Of a stretch of DNA of 64,000 nucleotides, positions 1-11,487 are shown piece after piece (position 1 is the stretch's first letter; each line of letters begins with the position of its first letter). A program made the position numbers and the translations under genes. This DNA is from Mixophyes australis (taxonomy: Eukaryota > Chordata > Amphibia > Anura > Limnodynastidae), in assembly GCA_036250195.1 (NCBI GenBank), contig JAVHZZ010000008.1, positions 7,244,434 through 7,308,433 of the forward strand, read 5' to 3'. The notes under the pieces were generated by a model. It was not told where the DNA came from. It did no database searches and worked only from the letters and a program-made list of their open reading frames with translations.

Positions 1-185
1 GAGGGGGCAGTATTGCGGTCAATATTGTCATTTTGACCCTGTCCCTACAATGAAAACATCATCGCAAATCACGTCATTAAGGCTCCCATCGAGGTTGCAG
101 GAGAAATGCCTGATCTCCTGGGAGTACGGGAGATCTCCCTGGATTTCAGGAGTCTCCCGGAGGTTCAGGGAGAGTTGGCAAGTAT
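1..185 (-). mobile_element. Partial MITE, CATACTTGCCAAC family
   Basis: This is the end of a GC-rich MITE, cut off by the left window edge. It ends with GTTGGCAAGTAT, matching the terminal inverted repeat of better copies at 4929-5218 and 55622-55904. It has the family's short inverted blocks around GGAGTCTCCCGG. Orientation is opposite to the copy at 4929. There is no coding capacity. Confidence 0.7.
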
Positions 186-186
186 A

Positions 187-460
187 GGCAAACCGTGGGG
201 GTTTCCTAGTGCCCGGAAACCCCCCTCCAAGCCTGGGGCACTGTATAATTGAGGTGGCTGGACCCTGCCCCCGCTTCACATGGCTCTGATTGAAAAGGGA
301 GAGCTGCGTGCACCTAACAGTAGTGCACACAACATTGCCCATGTAAATTATAGGGATAGGAAGAGTTAGAGAGCAGCCAAGCACTGCCTAATATTATAGC
401 CACACCCCCATGCATGCTGGTCACGCCCACTGGCGGCGTGGTGTGGAAACCCCCCTCTAC
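187..460. repeat. Dispersed repeat, copy 1
   Basis: About 250 bp here are highly similar, in the same orientation, to 60381-60643. The shared part runs from GGCAAACCG through a block containing CTGTATAATTGAGGTGGCTG to CACGCCCACTGGCGG. The ends carry an inverted GGGGGTTTCC (197-206) and GGAAACCCCC (445-454), so it may be a non-autonomous DNA transposon. The family is not recognised. It lies directly beside the MITE at 1-185. Confidence 0.7.
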
Positions 461-2394
461 AAATCCTGAGTTAGCCCCTGCGTCACTGACATAGCGGAGC
501 AGCAGCACAGGTAAGAAGCCGCCGGCTGTATTACATACCAGTCTTACTTTCCCGCTAGTAAAGCTGTTTTCCACCTTCTGATGACTTACATTTATTGTTT
601 TATACGCGCCATACTGTAACTTTTACCTATTTTATTATTTTGTCTCTCTGTGCTTTTCAGCCGTCTTTCCATCTGCATTTTGTTGTTTGTGGTGATCCTG
701 ATTACGACGCAAAGTCGCACTCTAGATATATTTGTATTTAATGCAGCCAGCACAGCACAGTAAGATTGTATCTGATGGCAATAAAAATGAACAGCCTTAC
801 CTGATAATATACACTAAATAAGGTGTATGAACCAGAAAACTGTATGAACGTATGTATTTAGTAAAGATTACACGAGGGCATGTACAAGCCAATAAATAAA
901 AGTTATCTGATGGTGTAAAACCCCTTTAATAGCCCTACTGCTTTTCTCCACTCCAAGTGCCTCTCCCAGTATTTGCACGGTGCCCCTGTCCTTGTATTCT
1001 GAAATATAGGAGCATTGCAAGTAATCACACACACTGTTTACCTTCTCCCTCCACCAGGAACAGACTTTGTTTAATAAATGGGTTTTAAACTTGTATATAT
1101 TTATCTAACTCCAAGTGATCCTCAAATGAACCTCAATTATCTGGAGTCTGTTGACAGTTATGAGGTTGAAGAATGCTGTTTAGTTGACTTGGCACATTTG
1201 CTGTCATTAGTGAGTTGTTGCAGGTGAACACATCAAGTCCTTCAGTCATTTTTCATTAGGGATCGAGTATGTACTACACAGTGTATTATGCATTTGTATG
1301 TACTTTGTTTTGCTTGTCTGTGTTGGCAAATTGAACTGTAATATTTCTCTATTTTCTTTTTTAATTCATCACTAGCTGTGGACGAGGAAACTCCATCTGC
1401 GCTAACTCAGGGAGTGTCTGTGATAAGTTACTGTCTGTCGTTTGTTGTGTTTAGGGGATCACCATAAAATCCAAGTTCAGAACTGAAAGCGAATATTGGA
1501 ACGTCCATATAAGTACAGTATATGGAAAATGCCCCTATATACAAGACAGAAAGGGGGAATTTCTAGTTTACAGTCACATAGGTAGGAGGTTTTGTTTCGT
1601 CTTCTTCTGGATCAACACAATTAGAATTGAGGAAATGTTGAGCTGGATGGACCGGTGTCGTTTTTCAACCTTATTGACGATGTAGCTTTATATCCATCAA
1701 TTAATGGATTTTGCAAATTACTTTTATTAATGTTTCTTCTTAATCCTTGGTATCACTATACTTGGGGAAACAAGGTAATGGAAGTTTGCAGTGAATTAGT
1801 GAGATGAACTAGTTGCATAAAAGTAACAATTTCTGGAATATTGGAAGTGATTTGTTTTCCTAATATTTGCTTATGTTTCTCTGTATATTGTACTGAAATT
1901 AAAAGAAATGCTACAGAAAAAGCATTGTCAGTCCTAAAAAAAACTGCATCAAACTCATTTGGGTAGAGTCAAATTAAAAAATGACTTTGGTGACCATTGA
2001 TGTACATAATACAATACAACTAACCATTATGTGGTGACGATGAGGCAGAACAGTGCTGGATTGGTCGTTCACGTATTGTTCTTTCCTTGTTGTCATCTCC
2101 TTACTGAAACCGAGATGAGAATCTGCAACAAGATTACAGGAAGAAGAAACTGGAACCTGTTGGAGTCGGCCTGAACGTTTCACAATGAGATCCCAGTAGA
2201 TCGCTGGATTACTGCACTATCCTGCCTTAAACCGGTGCTGGATGGAATCTGGTGACGCTGACCGGAGAACTTGTTATCACCGATTATTATAAGCAGACGG
2301 GTGCCGCAGATTCACACAACTGATTGATTAAATTAGCGTTGTGCTCAGCGTAAGGTTTAAATTAATGCGCCGTGCTTACATAAATCCCCGATAT
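461..2394. other. No gene recognised
   Basis: No convincing coding exon or repeat family was recognised. One splice-like pair is visible on the plus strand: CAG|GTAAGA at 508-516 and a pyrimidine-rich tract ending TTTTCAG at 660. There is no coding evidence around it. Otherwise it is AT-rich single-copy-looking sequence. Confidence 0.4.
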
Positions 2395-2560
2395 TATTAT
2401 TTCTATCATTATTGTTGTTGTTGTTGGCTTGTAAGGCGCTACAGTGCTTCGTAAGGTTTGTAAGGCGCTACAGTGGTTCGAACAGCGGGGGAAAAATCAG
2501 GACATACATAAAACAGGGAGAAAATGAATGCAGACATGAAAACAAAGAGTAGGGAGGCCC
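2395..2560 (-). repeat. LINE 3' tail fragment
   Basis: TTATTATT-type simple sequence is followed by TTGTAAGGCGCTACAGTG, which is present twice, and then CAGGACATACATAAAACAGG. The same arrangement appears at 56845-57060. It looks like the 3' end of a degraded non-LTR retrotransposon in minus orientation. Confidence 0.5.
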
Positions 2561-3448
2561 CTGCTCGTAGAAATACAACTATATAGCCCAATGACGCCAT
2601 TGGAACCTCAGTATGCCATCTTATAGTTACTTATACCACCTCGATTTTATGTATTTATCCCTACTTTAGGGCCAAATGCTGCCCCCTGATAATTCCAGGT
2701 GGTACTGCTTTAGAGGGGCGCTGTCAGATCTTAGGGTAGTTCTTCCTAGTAATCTGATTGGCTTGAATTCACTAGGAAAGGAATGACAGCGCCCCCCAGT
2801 GGAAGCAGCTGTCACTGTGCTCCTCTCTCGGGGGGAAGATGATCTGCGATGAAGCTCCCTCATATATAATGTGTTACCGTTAATATGTAAGTGAAACTGT
2901 ACAAGAATGTATACTCCATATTAATCAGCACAAATTGATTATTAGAAGGTATTGGAGTTACCAGAGCCAAGACATTTCTCTGAATCTTGGTACATTATCA
3001 TAGATTACATTAGACAAAGTAACAGAGAACTCTACTTTAAAACGATGGAACTCAGGTGAATACTAAACAATACAAAGGCATGAACATAGAATGTTTATGT
3101 CATTCTTATTTGTAAACAACATACAATCTATTTTCACTTGATTCTGTTTCAACGTTTGTTATTGATAGTGCTCTTAATAATGTTTATAAATAATATATGT
3201 GCTTATTGTGCTTTCTAGATTCACTTAGGAAATCTAATATTCACCAGGAATGATTTTCTTCTTGTTCATCTTCTATCATCTGTTTGATATCCTGAACAAT
3301 ACTTATTAACATCAACGGGTATATAAGTTACATGGAGCGATGTTATTTAATATTATCTCATGGTGATAAGTAATTTCATATCAATGTTTATCTGTTGCTG
3401 TTTGGCAGCAGATGATTATGTCTTTAGATTAAGCCGGTGGGCATAAAA
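2561..3448. other. No gene recognised
   Basis: AT-rich sequence without a supported gene. A short inverted repeat, AGGGGCGCTGTCA (2714-2726) against TGACAGCGCCCC (2784-2795), could mark the core of a small decayed MITE. Confidence 0.35.
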
Positions 3449-3567
3449 TGAATCATCATCATCATCATCAACATTTATTTATATAGCGCCAGCAAATTCT
3501 GTAGCGCTTTACAATTGGGAACAAACATTAATAAGACAATACTGGGTAATACATACAGACAGAGAGG
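3449..3567 (-). repeat. L2-type LINE 3' tail
   Basis: It begins with (CAT)n followed by TTTATTTATATAGCGCCAGC and CTTTACAATTGGGAACAAAC, the reverse complement of the common frog L2 tail. The same tail recurs at 9051, 51102 and 63838. It abuts a second, different L2 fragment. Confidence 0.75.
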
Positions 3568-4620
3568 TATTATTATTATTATTATTATTATTATCATTTA
3601 TTTGTTAGGCGCCACAAGGTGTCCGCAGTGCCGTACATAGTACAAACAGTAAACCATACAGGGTTAAACAGTACAGAACAGTAAACACATAGTTCCAGTG
3701 CTTCAGAAACTCCGGGGCAGACAAATGGAGTAAGGACGGAGCAGAAGAACAGGTGTGGAGACACGAGGGAAGAAGTGCCCTGCTCAAACGAGCTTACATC
3801 CTAAGGGTAAGAGGGCTATGCCCGCAAGCTTATAATCTATGGGACAATGGGAGTTTGAAATACAAGGACATGTGCTACATCATATTGTACACTGGACCAG
3901 CTACAATGCAAAGGTAAAAGTATTAAGTGGGCTGTGTGATCAGTCACACAGCAATGTTGGTCAGAAGGTTGTTGTCTTGTGTTAGCTGTGTAGAGGGTGG
4001 TAATAGGGTAACCAAGGGAGATTAAGATGCTGGTTGAGGAATATTATAAGCTTGCTTGAAGAGGTGGGTTTTCAGAGAACGCTTGAAGGTTTGAAGAATA
4101 GAGGAAAGTCTTACTGTGCGAGGGAGGGAATTCCACAAAGTGGGTGCAGCCCAGAAAAAGTCCTGTAACCGAGAATGAGAGGATGTGATTAGAGTGGAAG
4201 AGAGACGCAGATCTTGTGCAGAACGGAGGTGTCGAGTCAGGAGATATTTTGAGACAAGTGAGGAGATGTATGTCAGTGCAATTTTGTTGATGGCCTTGGA
4301 TGTTAGTAGAAGAATTTTATATTGGATTCGTTGAAATACAGGCAGAGGAAGAACGGTTTGCAGGGAAAATCAATCTAGCCGCTGCGTGCAAAATAGATTG
4401 TAGGGGTTCAAGTCTGACTTTGGGAAGACCAGTAAGGAGGGATTTGCAATAGTCGGTGCAGGAGATGATGAGCGCATGAATTAAGGTTTTAGCAGTGTCT
4501 TGTGTGAGATATGTGCGTATTCTGGAGATGTTCTTTAGGTGTATGTAACATGATTTAGATATGGAGTCAGTGTGGGGAATAAATGATAGTTGTGAATCAA
4601 GGATCACATCTATTTGTTTT
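3568..4620 (-). mobile_element. Degraded L2/CR1-type LINE, 3' part with RT fragment
   Basis: On the minus strand, 4317-4607 translates to a fragment typical of the C-terminal reverse transcriptase region of L2/CR1 LINEs. It has HLKNISRIRTYL, then ALIISCTDYCKSLLTGLP, then LQSILHAAARLI. The flanking untranslated 3' part runs to a (TAA)n-like tail near 3570. The frame is short and interrupted, so this is a 5'-truncated dead copy. A related copy is at 32580-34330. Confidence 0.8.
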
Positions 4621-4928
4621 AGTCACTGTTAATTTAGGCTTGAAAAGGACAAACGAATAACCCATAGTCTGAGTGCATTTAAACTTGCTTTTATATATAT
4701 TACTGGTGGTCCTGTGGAAGGAAATAGAATAGAAACAATGGTATCTGTACTGAAATGGTTAGCTCTGCAAACAGATTTACCAGCACCATAGAAGAAACCG
4801 AATTTGACATTAGATAGATTCGAAGGGAACACAGGAACAATATAGGGTTAGAGTATTTGGAAAGAAAATAAAAACTGCATTAGAATAGTTCTAAAATCAG
4901 CTGATAGAATTTCCTTGATAATTAAGAG
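4621..4928. other. No gene recognised
   Basis: AT-rich sequence between a LINE fragment and a MITE; possibly further decayed LINE. Nothing specific was seen. Confidence 0.35.
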
Positions 4929-5218
4929 CATACTTGTCAACTCTCCCGCATTGTCCGGGAGACTCACGCATTTTGCGAGAGTCTCCCGGACGAGTGTGGC
5001 AATCTCCCTGATAGTCAGGGGGAAAAATTTAGTTTAAACGCCGCGATTCACCCGGAATCGCGGCGTTTAGCCCCGCCCCCACTGTAAAATGACGCGATTT
5101 GCGTCATTCCGTCACGGGGGCGGGGCCAAAATGACGCGATTTCGCAGCCCCGCCCCCTGCACGCCCACGTCCCAGCCGGCATCTCCCGGAAGAAAAAAAA
5201 AAAATGTTGGCAAGTATG
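4929..5218 (+). mobile_element. MITE with 8-bp TSD, CATACTTG family (best copy)
   Basis: Terminal inverted repeats are CATACTTGTCAAC at the left and GTTGGCAAGTATG at the right. They are flanked by a perfect 8-bp duplication ATTAAGAG (4921-4928 and 5219-5226). An 8-bp duplication suggests a hAT-type transposase acting in trans, although the termini are not the usual CAGGG. The interior holds a perfect 15-bp-arm hairpin (5035-5049 with 5055-5069, 5-nt loop) and repeated ATGACGCGATT motifs. There is no ORF. Family copies: 1-185, 6458, 27797, 55622, 61273 and 61592. Confidence 0.85.
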
Positions 5219-5226
5219 ATTAAGAG

Positions 5227-6457
5227 GCACACCTCTGTGGTAACTGGTTTAACGTGTGTTAATTCCCTAGGTGGAGAACTTGTATCTCTTGTCTTAGCCA
5301 AACTTTCTTCCTCGTCGGCAAAACACCGAGGTAGATGGTGATGTAGATTATAAAACGTTTATTGCATTATACTCCAAACACAGGATACAAGTAACCCAGA
5401 GATAAAACTTTTCATCAAACCACCTTACGAGATAGAAACAAACAAACAAACAAGAAAGCAACAAAACAGCAATAAAATCACACAACAAGAATATCACACA
5501 ACATAAAACAATAAGACCAAATACACGGCCTGATTTGGAGCTGGACGTAATTCCAGATTTAAGTTGCACAATTCTGCTTTGTTTTACTGTGAATTCGTTG
5601 TAAAACAACGTTGAAACTTTGAGTAAGTTGCGCTAATGTCCTCAGATCCCTAGAGAGGCGTGCAAGTGCCACTGATTTACAGTAAGAGTGTGCACACATA
5701 AGTGTGGTACATCCGCTGGAGATGCTGCGTCTCCTGATACGTCTGCTAGGAGGTGTAAAACTACCTGAGCCGTGGTGTAACGATACATCTTGCTAATACC
5801 ACCTCTAGGGAAAATCAACCTCATTCCGAATACTGCTGGGGCTATACCTCTCCTCAACTGGGACTTGTAGTCCCACACACGAAAATATTAGTAAATTAAC
5901 ACATAAACACCAAAGAAAAACATCCTTTATTAGAAATACTCACCGTATATGACGCAGAACATGCTCCTAGTGAGGCCGCAATCGGATGAAAACAAAGGTA
6001 CATGTCCGACAGCAACGACTTGCCTCTGAATGGCTGGAAGCTGAGTAAACTGCTCTGATTGGCTACTCACAAATAGACCCACAAGGGCTATGAATGAACT
6101 ACATTGTATGACGATAATAGGTAGCCAATCAGAGCCTGCCACAGCCTGAGGCTGGTTGTGGAATTTGCAAGGGGACCCCACGCCCTTTGTCCCCATGTAT
6201 TAGCTTTAACCAGACCAGGCTGCTTACACGCTATTTTCATACGTGTAGGTTCAAGCCACAAACTTGTAGCCTACTTTACATTATACTTGTCATCTTTATT
6301 GCTCTCCCCTCGGGGACCAGAGGTTAAGGATGAGGAGCGTGGTACCACAAATTGGGTCATTTTGGTGCCATCGAGTTCCTAGTCCCATCCACTTCACTAG
6401 GAATCAGGTCCACAGGTTTAGAAATCACAATGCACAAAGTGGACTCATCATCTGGGT
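5227..6457. other. No gene recognised
   Basis: Mixed sequence without a supported gene. Open frames here are short and match nothing recognised. The stretch 6290-6420 has an odd CTCCCCTCGGGGACCAGAGG block of unknown nature. Confidence 0.35.
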
Positions 6458-6683
6458 CATACTCTTGCCTATACTCCTGAAATTCGGGGAATCCTCCCGG
6501 ACTCCCTGAAGAGTAGGCAAACCTCCCGTATTCGCCGAATTTCACGGTGGGGCGGGGCTTAAACACGTCATTAAGTCCCACCCCCATTATTCAATTTCGG
6601 CATTTTATAGTGGGGCGGAGCTATGATGACGCAACAACGTCACCACGCCCCCTCCTGAGAAGTTTTGAAAGTTGGCATGTATG
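6458..6683 (+). mobile_element. MITE, CATACTTG family
   Basis: It starts CATACTCTTGCC and ends GTTGGCATGTATG. The flanking 8-mers ATCTGGGT (6450-6457) and ATCTAGGT (6684-6691) form an 8-bp target duplication with one mismatch. The interior is GC-rich with GGGGCGGGGC and GATGACGC motifs. It is more diverged than the copies at 4929 and 55622. Confidence 0.75.
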
Positions 6684-6691
6684 ATCTAGGT

Positions 6692-7388
6692 GCAGTGAAG
6701 TGGACTGAAACAATATTCAGCCTGTCAGTTTGGTGCCTTGTGCCTCAGAGATGTCACCAGTTCTTGGTGAATTGATTGGCTGACTATTTCCTCTGGTAAT
6801 TCATAGGCTAAATAAAGGTTCAATCATACCACAAAATTGGCGGCCTCCACTGTGTGAGGATTACACGTCTACTTTAAGCAAATCAGATCCTTGTGCATTA
6901 CAGCCACAATATCTACCCCCCCCCCCCCCTCTCTGTATTGTGTCATTGTATTATATATTAGTTTTAGGCTTGTCCTCTCAGTAATCCCGCAGTTCTCGCA
7001 CTGGACTTCCTGTTGCTGCTGTCAGACCTTTACAGCCAAGGAAAACACAAGTCACTTCGCCATATCTGCAGAGTTTTCCCCTGTGAGTACAGCTGGGGGA
7101 ACAAGAGAGGTTTCTATGCTGAGCTCAAAGTGAACAGTTTGTGGGAGTTTCCTGATACGAGCAGAGATTTTGGCTGCGTTTCCACCTATGTACTTAAAGT
7201 ACCAGAACGTTTCTCAAATCCAGGATCTCAGGACGGCAAGTCAGGGTGTTGGGCGTCTCCTGTAAAAATTACATTTCAATTCAAATATAAAATTGCACGT
7301 ATCCAGTTCTGCTGGTCTGTTATCTTACCGGGCTCATCCTAAACCTCCCAATAATGTCCCTAGTAGGATAGATGTCACATTAAGTACA
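6692..7388. other. No gene recognised
   Basis: It contains a poly-C run near 6917-6930 and a 109-codon plus-strand open frame (7013-7342). That frame has no recognisable domain or homologue, so no gene is claimed. Confidence 0.35.
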
Positions 7389-7396
7389 CCATAATC

Positions 7397-7589
7397 CAGG
7401 GTTTCCCAAACCCAGTCCTCAGGGCTCCCCAACAGTGCAGGTTTTCCATATCTCCTTGCTGGAGCACAGGTGTATTCATTACTGACTGATACATTGTAAC
7501 AGATCCACAGGTGGTCCTAATTATGTCACATGTGATCCGGAAAACCTGCACTGTTGGGGAGCCCTGAGGACTGGGTTTGGGAAACCCTG
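7397..7589. mobile_element. Palindromic hAT-type MITE (CAGGG ends)
   Basis: The ends are long inverted repeats of about 50 bp, starting CAGGGTTTCCCAAACCCAGT and ending with its complement. CAGGG termini are typical of hAT elements. Flanking 8-mers CCATAATC (7389-7396) and GCATAATC (7592-7599) look like an 8-bp target duplication, with two extra bases at the right end. It has no coding capacity. Confidence 0.8.
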
Positions 7590-7740
7590 CGGCATAATCT
7601 GATCAATGCTGGAGGATTAATTATTGAAAAATTTCTGTCAAGAATAAAGACCAATACTTGTAACTGCTTAAAGAGCAGCTGAAAAGCTGGCTGATACATA
7701 AGAGCTATGTACATTCACAGATAGATATATATATATATAT

Positions 7741-8352
7741 ATTGTAATACAAGAACAGGCGGGGCGCCTCTAAGTGGAATATCAAATATACAAGGTGGAA
7801 ATGTGTAATAATATGCGTACCGTAAGGTAAGCAGCAATAGGTCTCCAGGAAAACATGGTGCAGTCTCTGCTGTACTTGTAGTCCTCCAGATCTCCACCAA
7901 TCAGTCACACAATATGGAAAGAGCAAACATAGTGTAACACTGAAATGTAATTGGTAAGGGCCGTTCACCAAATACCCCACAATCCTATGGAGTGTCTGAG
8001 ATTGTAGTCTCAGATTATCATGTACAGGACACCCAGATGAGTGCAGCGAATATGTAATAAAAATCTGCGTACCAAAAATCATGTAGATCTCACGTCTAGG
8101 TACTTAAGACATATGCAACATCAATAACTTCACAGTCCCAGCCTCATACACGTGGCGAAAATGCATAAGATTGGAAAAAAGATAATTCAATATGTATGCA
8201 AATTTTTTTTAATAAAAAGTAATAAAAGCACTCACATGAGGTAATGGAAATAACGCTGGATAACGCTCAATGCGTTTCGTCTTGTAACACCCAAGACTTC
8301 ATCAGGAGCAAAAGATATCTTTTGCTCCTGATGAAGTCTGTTCTTGTATTAC
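7741..8352. repeat. Inverted-repeat-bounded element with GAAACGC core
   Basis: The left edge TGTAATACAAGAACAG (7741-7756) is inverted at 8337-8352. Inside, near the right end, is a perfect 46-bp palindrome (8294-8339). Next to it is AATGCGTTTCGTC, a core also seen at 32165 (GACGCGTTTCGTC) and 48382 (GAAACGCGTC). It is probably a non-autonomous transposon; the family is not identified. Confidence 0.55.
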
Positions 8353-8521
8353 AGCATTGCATCCGTCCGGACCAACCATCTGGTTTCAGGCTACTGAGGC
8401 TGCCACTCTTAAAAGAGTCAAGTGATTTTATATGGATTTTATATGTGGGACTGATATTATATTATTCTGATTCAAAGTTGTTACGCTGTGGTGATTAGCG
8501 CCAGATATATCTTCTATTTGA

Positions 8522-8522
8522 T

Positions 8523-8571
<49 letters not shown>
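8522..8571. repeat. (TA)n(CA)n microsatellite
   Basis: An alternating TA tract passes directly into a CA tract. It could form Z-DNA or cruciform and is likely length-polymorphic. Confidence 0.9.
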
Positions 8572-8572
<1 letters not shown>

Positions 8573-8609
8573 TCAGAGAATTCTGCCGCTTGATCTGAGC
8601 ACTCAGCGG

Positions 8610-8932
8610 TAGTATTAATGTGAGTCCCGACCATGGCCTTATCTGTGTGGAGTTTGTATGTTCTCCTTATGTTTGTGTGGGTTTCCTCCGGGTGCTCCGG
8701 TTTCCTCCCACACGCCAAAAACATACTAGTAGGTTAATTGGCTGCTAACAAATTTACCCTAGTGTGCCTCTCTGTGTCTGTCTGTCTCTGTCTGTGTGTG
8801 TGTGTTACGGAATTTAGACTGTAAGCTCCAATGGGGCAGGGACTGATGTGAGTGAGTTCTCTGTACAGCGCTGCAAAAATAGTGGCGCTATATAAATAAA
8901 TGGTGATGATAATGATGATGATACAGTACAAT
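8610..8932 (+). mobile_element. V-SINE (degraded head)
   Basis: The tRNA-related head is decayed. The conserved vertebrate V-domain GTGTGGAGTTTGTATGTTCT through GGTGCTCCGGTTTCCTCC is clear. It is followed by GGTTAATTGGCTGCTA and an L2-like tail, GGCGCTATATAAATAAATGG, with (GAT)n. Confidence 0.9.
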
Positions 8933-9050
8933 ATTGTAAGGGCCTGGTATCACTGCTGGCAATTTGTCAGTAATCCCTTCGAAGGACACTGTAGTCAACT
9001 TTTTTAAGGGGCAATTTATGATGGTTGATAGCAGAGAACAATAGCTGTAT

Positions 9051-9106
9051 CATCATCATCATCATCATTTATTTATATAGCGCCAACATATTCCGTAGCG
9101 CTTTAA
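9051..9106 (-). repeat. L2-type LINE 3' tail
   Basis: (ATC)n is followed by TTTATTTATATAGCGCCAAC and TTCCGTAGCGCTTTA. It is a very short 5'-truncated copy of the tail seen at 63838. Confidence 0.7.
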
Positions 9107-10410
9107 CCATCCATCACCAATGTAAATACAATGTCTCAAGATCTCAAGAACGTTTACATACAGATTGGTGAAAACTAGTTGTTGCTCTGACATATAAGGT
9201 AACTTGTATGTTAGGTTTAATGGTCCTTGAAAGTCTCTGGGTAACAACTTTTATATATTGTGATGATTGTGAACTCTAAGAGAGAATTTTATTATTTGAT
9301 TATTACATTTCTTAATAACACGAGGTAAAAATTGCACATTAAACGATACCTATTATAATTATTATTACTGGTTAATATTGCATATTTAGATTGCAAGCTT
9401 TCGAGGTTACTGCCGGACATTTAAAAGGGAACTCCACACAATTTACTTTTCTTGTATTCATGTCTTTCATTTGATGCAAGATGATTTGCAATCTGTTTTC
9501 AACTTTTCTGCTAATTTATGGTGGGAAACAAACGTTTATGGAAATTGTTTCTAACCTATCTACTTGTGAGCTGGAGATTTCAGTTACCATATATCATGGG
9601 GTAAATGATAGCAGTCTGAGCTCTAAAATCCCGCGCTCTTGCTCACAACTGAATGTACGCGATGGCTGCACTAGCATTAAATGTGATTAAAAACGTATTA
9701 AATGTGATTAATCTCATAAAAAGAAATTTTTTTGCAATTGCTGCCTTAAACTAACATTTTCTTGGCCGGAATCACCTAATATCTCTTGAGATCACCGGTT
9801 TATACCTGTCACGCTACGGACGAGATAAATCACCTGAAGCTCGTACAAGGAGATTAAATTTCAACATTTGGCGAATGGAGAAGATCGCTACATAGAGATT
9901 AGAAATTGCTGGTGTAGCTCGAATTGGAAGCAATTAGTTACAAAATAAGCGATAACTTTTATAATATACCTTAATATTGTATAATTGTAAGTCACCTAAG
10001 CATAGGGACTTTTACTGGCATGAAACAAATTGCAGGCGCTACAAGCAGTAGGGACGTAAACAAGGTCTAAAGGGGGAATTTCATTGCCGGCGTTGTGCAG
10101 CCGGGCATCGCCATGATGTCCTGCTATGTATATTACCGACCATTGCATTAGGGAATTTTTCCTTGCACCACTATGGGGTGTGAGCGGAGATTCCAGCCAA
10201 AAAATCATCGTGTCTCTGTGGATGTTCCGGTGACAAATTATTGCTGAATTAAATCTCCCCCTATAAGTTGCGCGTAGAGCTGGTCTGATAGAGATCTATA
10301 GGTGTCATGCAATTTGTCTCTTTTTCTTTATGGTTTAGGCATTTTTAAGTATCTAGGCAGTTTTACAAAAGTCTAGCGCAGGTGACGATTCTCCTTTAGA
10401 TTGTATTGCA
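9107..10410. other. No gene recognised
   Basis: AT-rich, no supported coding sequence. Short frames at 9481-9690 and 9996-10208 match nothing recognised. Confidence 0.35.
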
Positions 10411-10746
10411 GCACGGTGGCTCAGTGGTTAGCACTTCTGCCTCACAGCACTGGGGTCATGAGTTTGATTCCCAACCATGGCCTTACCTGTGTGGAGTTTG
10501 TATGTTCTCCCCGTGTTTGCGTGGGTTTCCTCCGGGTGCTCCAGTTTCCTCCCACACACCAAAAACATACTGGTAGGTTAATTGGCTGCTACTAATTTGC
10601 CCTTAGTATCTCTCAGTCTGTGTGTGTGTGTGTGTTAGGGGATGTCGATTGTAAGCTCCAATGGGGCAGGGACTGATGTGAGTGAGTTCTCTGTACAGCG
10701 CTGCGGAATTAGTGGCGCTATATAAATAAATAGATGATGATGATGA
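10411..10746 (+). mobile_element. Full-length V-SINE
   Basis: The tRNA-derived head GCACGGTGGCTCAGTGGTTA has A-box and B-box-like parts (the latter around GAGTTTGATTCC). It is followed by the V-domain (10494-10555), a GGTTAATTGGCTGC region and the L2-like tail GGCGCTATATAAATAAATAG with (GAT)n. It is the best plus-strand reference copy in the window. Confidence 0.92.
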
Positions 10747-11487
10747 CTGTGAGCTCCTGTGTTCACTTTTTCTTTCAGTATCGGCACTGGTGGTCACTTT
10801 TGGCTTTACTTTGAGATACAAACCAGGAGGACCCACAAGTAAATTTTATAAAGTTCTGTGAGAAATTAGGTAAAAAGAGGATTATAGTGTGATTCATCAA
10901 TCAGAGATGGTGATGCTAATTAAAGCTGATTGCTGTCACATAATCTGAGCATTCTGTAGTGATTGACTTTGATTTCCGCAGCATAACCCAACGACCCAGC
11001 CGCACTCTAAAGTCATGTCCTGTCGCCAGTGAGAATAAAGACTCTCCAGATAAAAAGGGGATTGTTCAGTATAATCCCCAAGACAGGCTTAAAATACGGT
11101 TTCAGTAACAAAAAAACAACCATTGTGCGGCGGATTTTCTTCATGGCAGTAAACCAGGAACAGGAGTTTGAGTTGAGCGACAAGTGGCAGAGAAGTGACG
11201 TGTGGTCGAAGAGAGACCACGAAGACCACGGACTACTGCTTCCTGGATTCATATCATACTTTTGCTTATTTTCCAGGAAAAAACCTGCAGCCATTCCCCG
11301 AATGAACTAAATATCATCACTGTTAAACTGTAGCTTAAATATTCTGATTGTAAGCTCTTCTGTTCATGTTACACTTTCTATAGTTGGTATAGATTATGGC
11401 AAACTCTTACTTTACTGACAACATATTTATTCATGCGTCTATTTTCTTATCAGTGATTTCTCTTCTACAGCTAGACCTAGAGCAAAT
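10747..11487. other. No gene recognised
   Basis: Two overlapping antiparallel 93-codon frames (about 11013-11310) have no recognisable domain. No gene is claimed. Confidence 0.35.

Noticed and set aside
10411..10490. Possible tRNA gene at the head of the V-SINE
   Set aside because: It resembles a tRNA only in A-box and B-box-like parts and is followed by the V-domain; it is a SINE head, and several copies exist.
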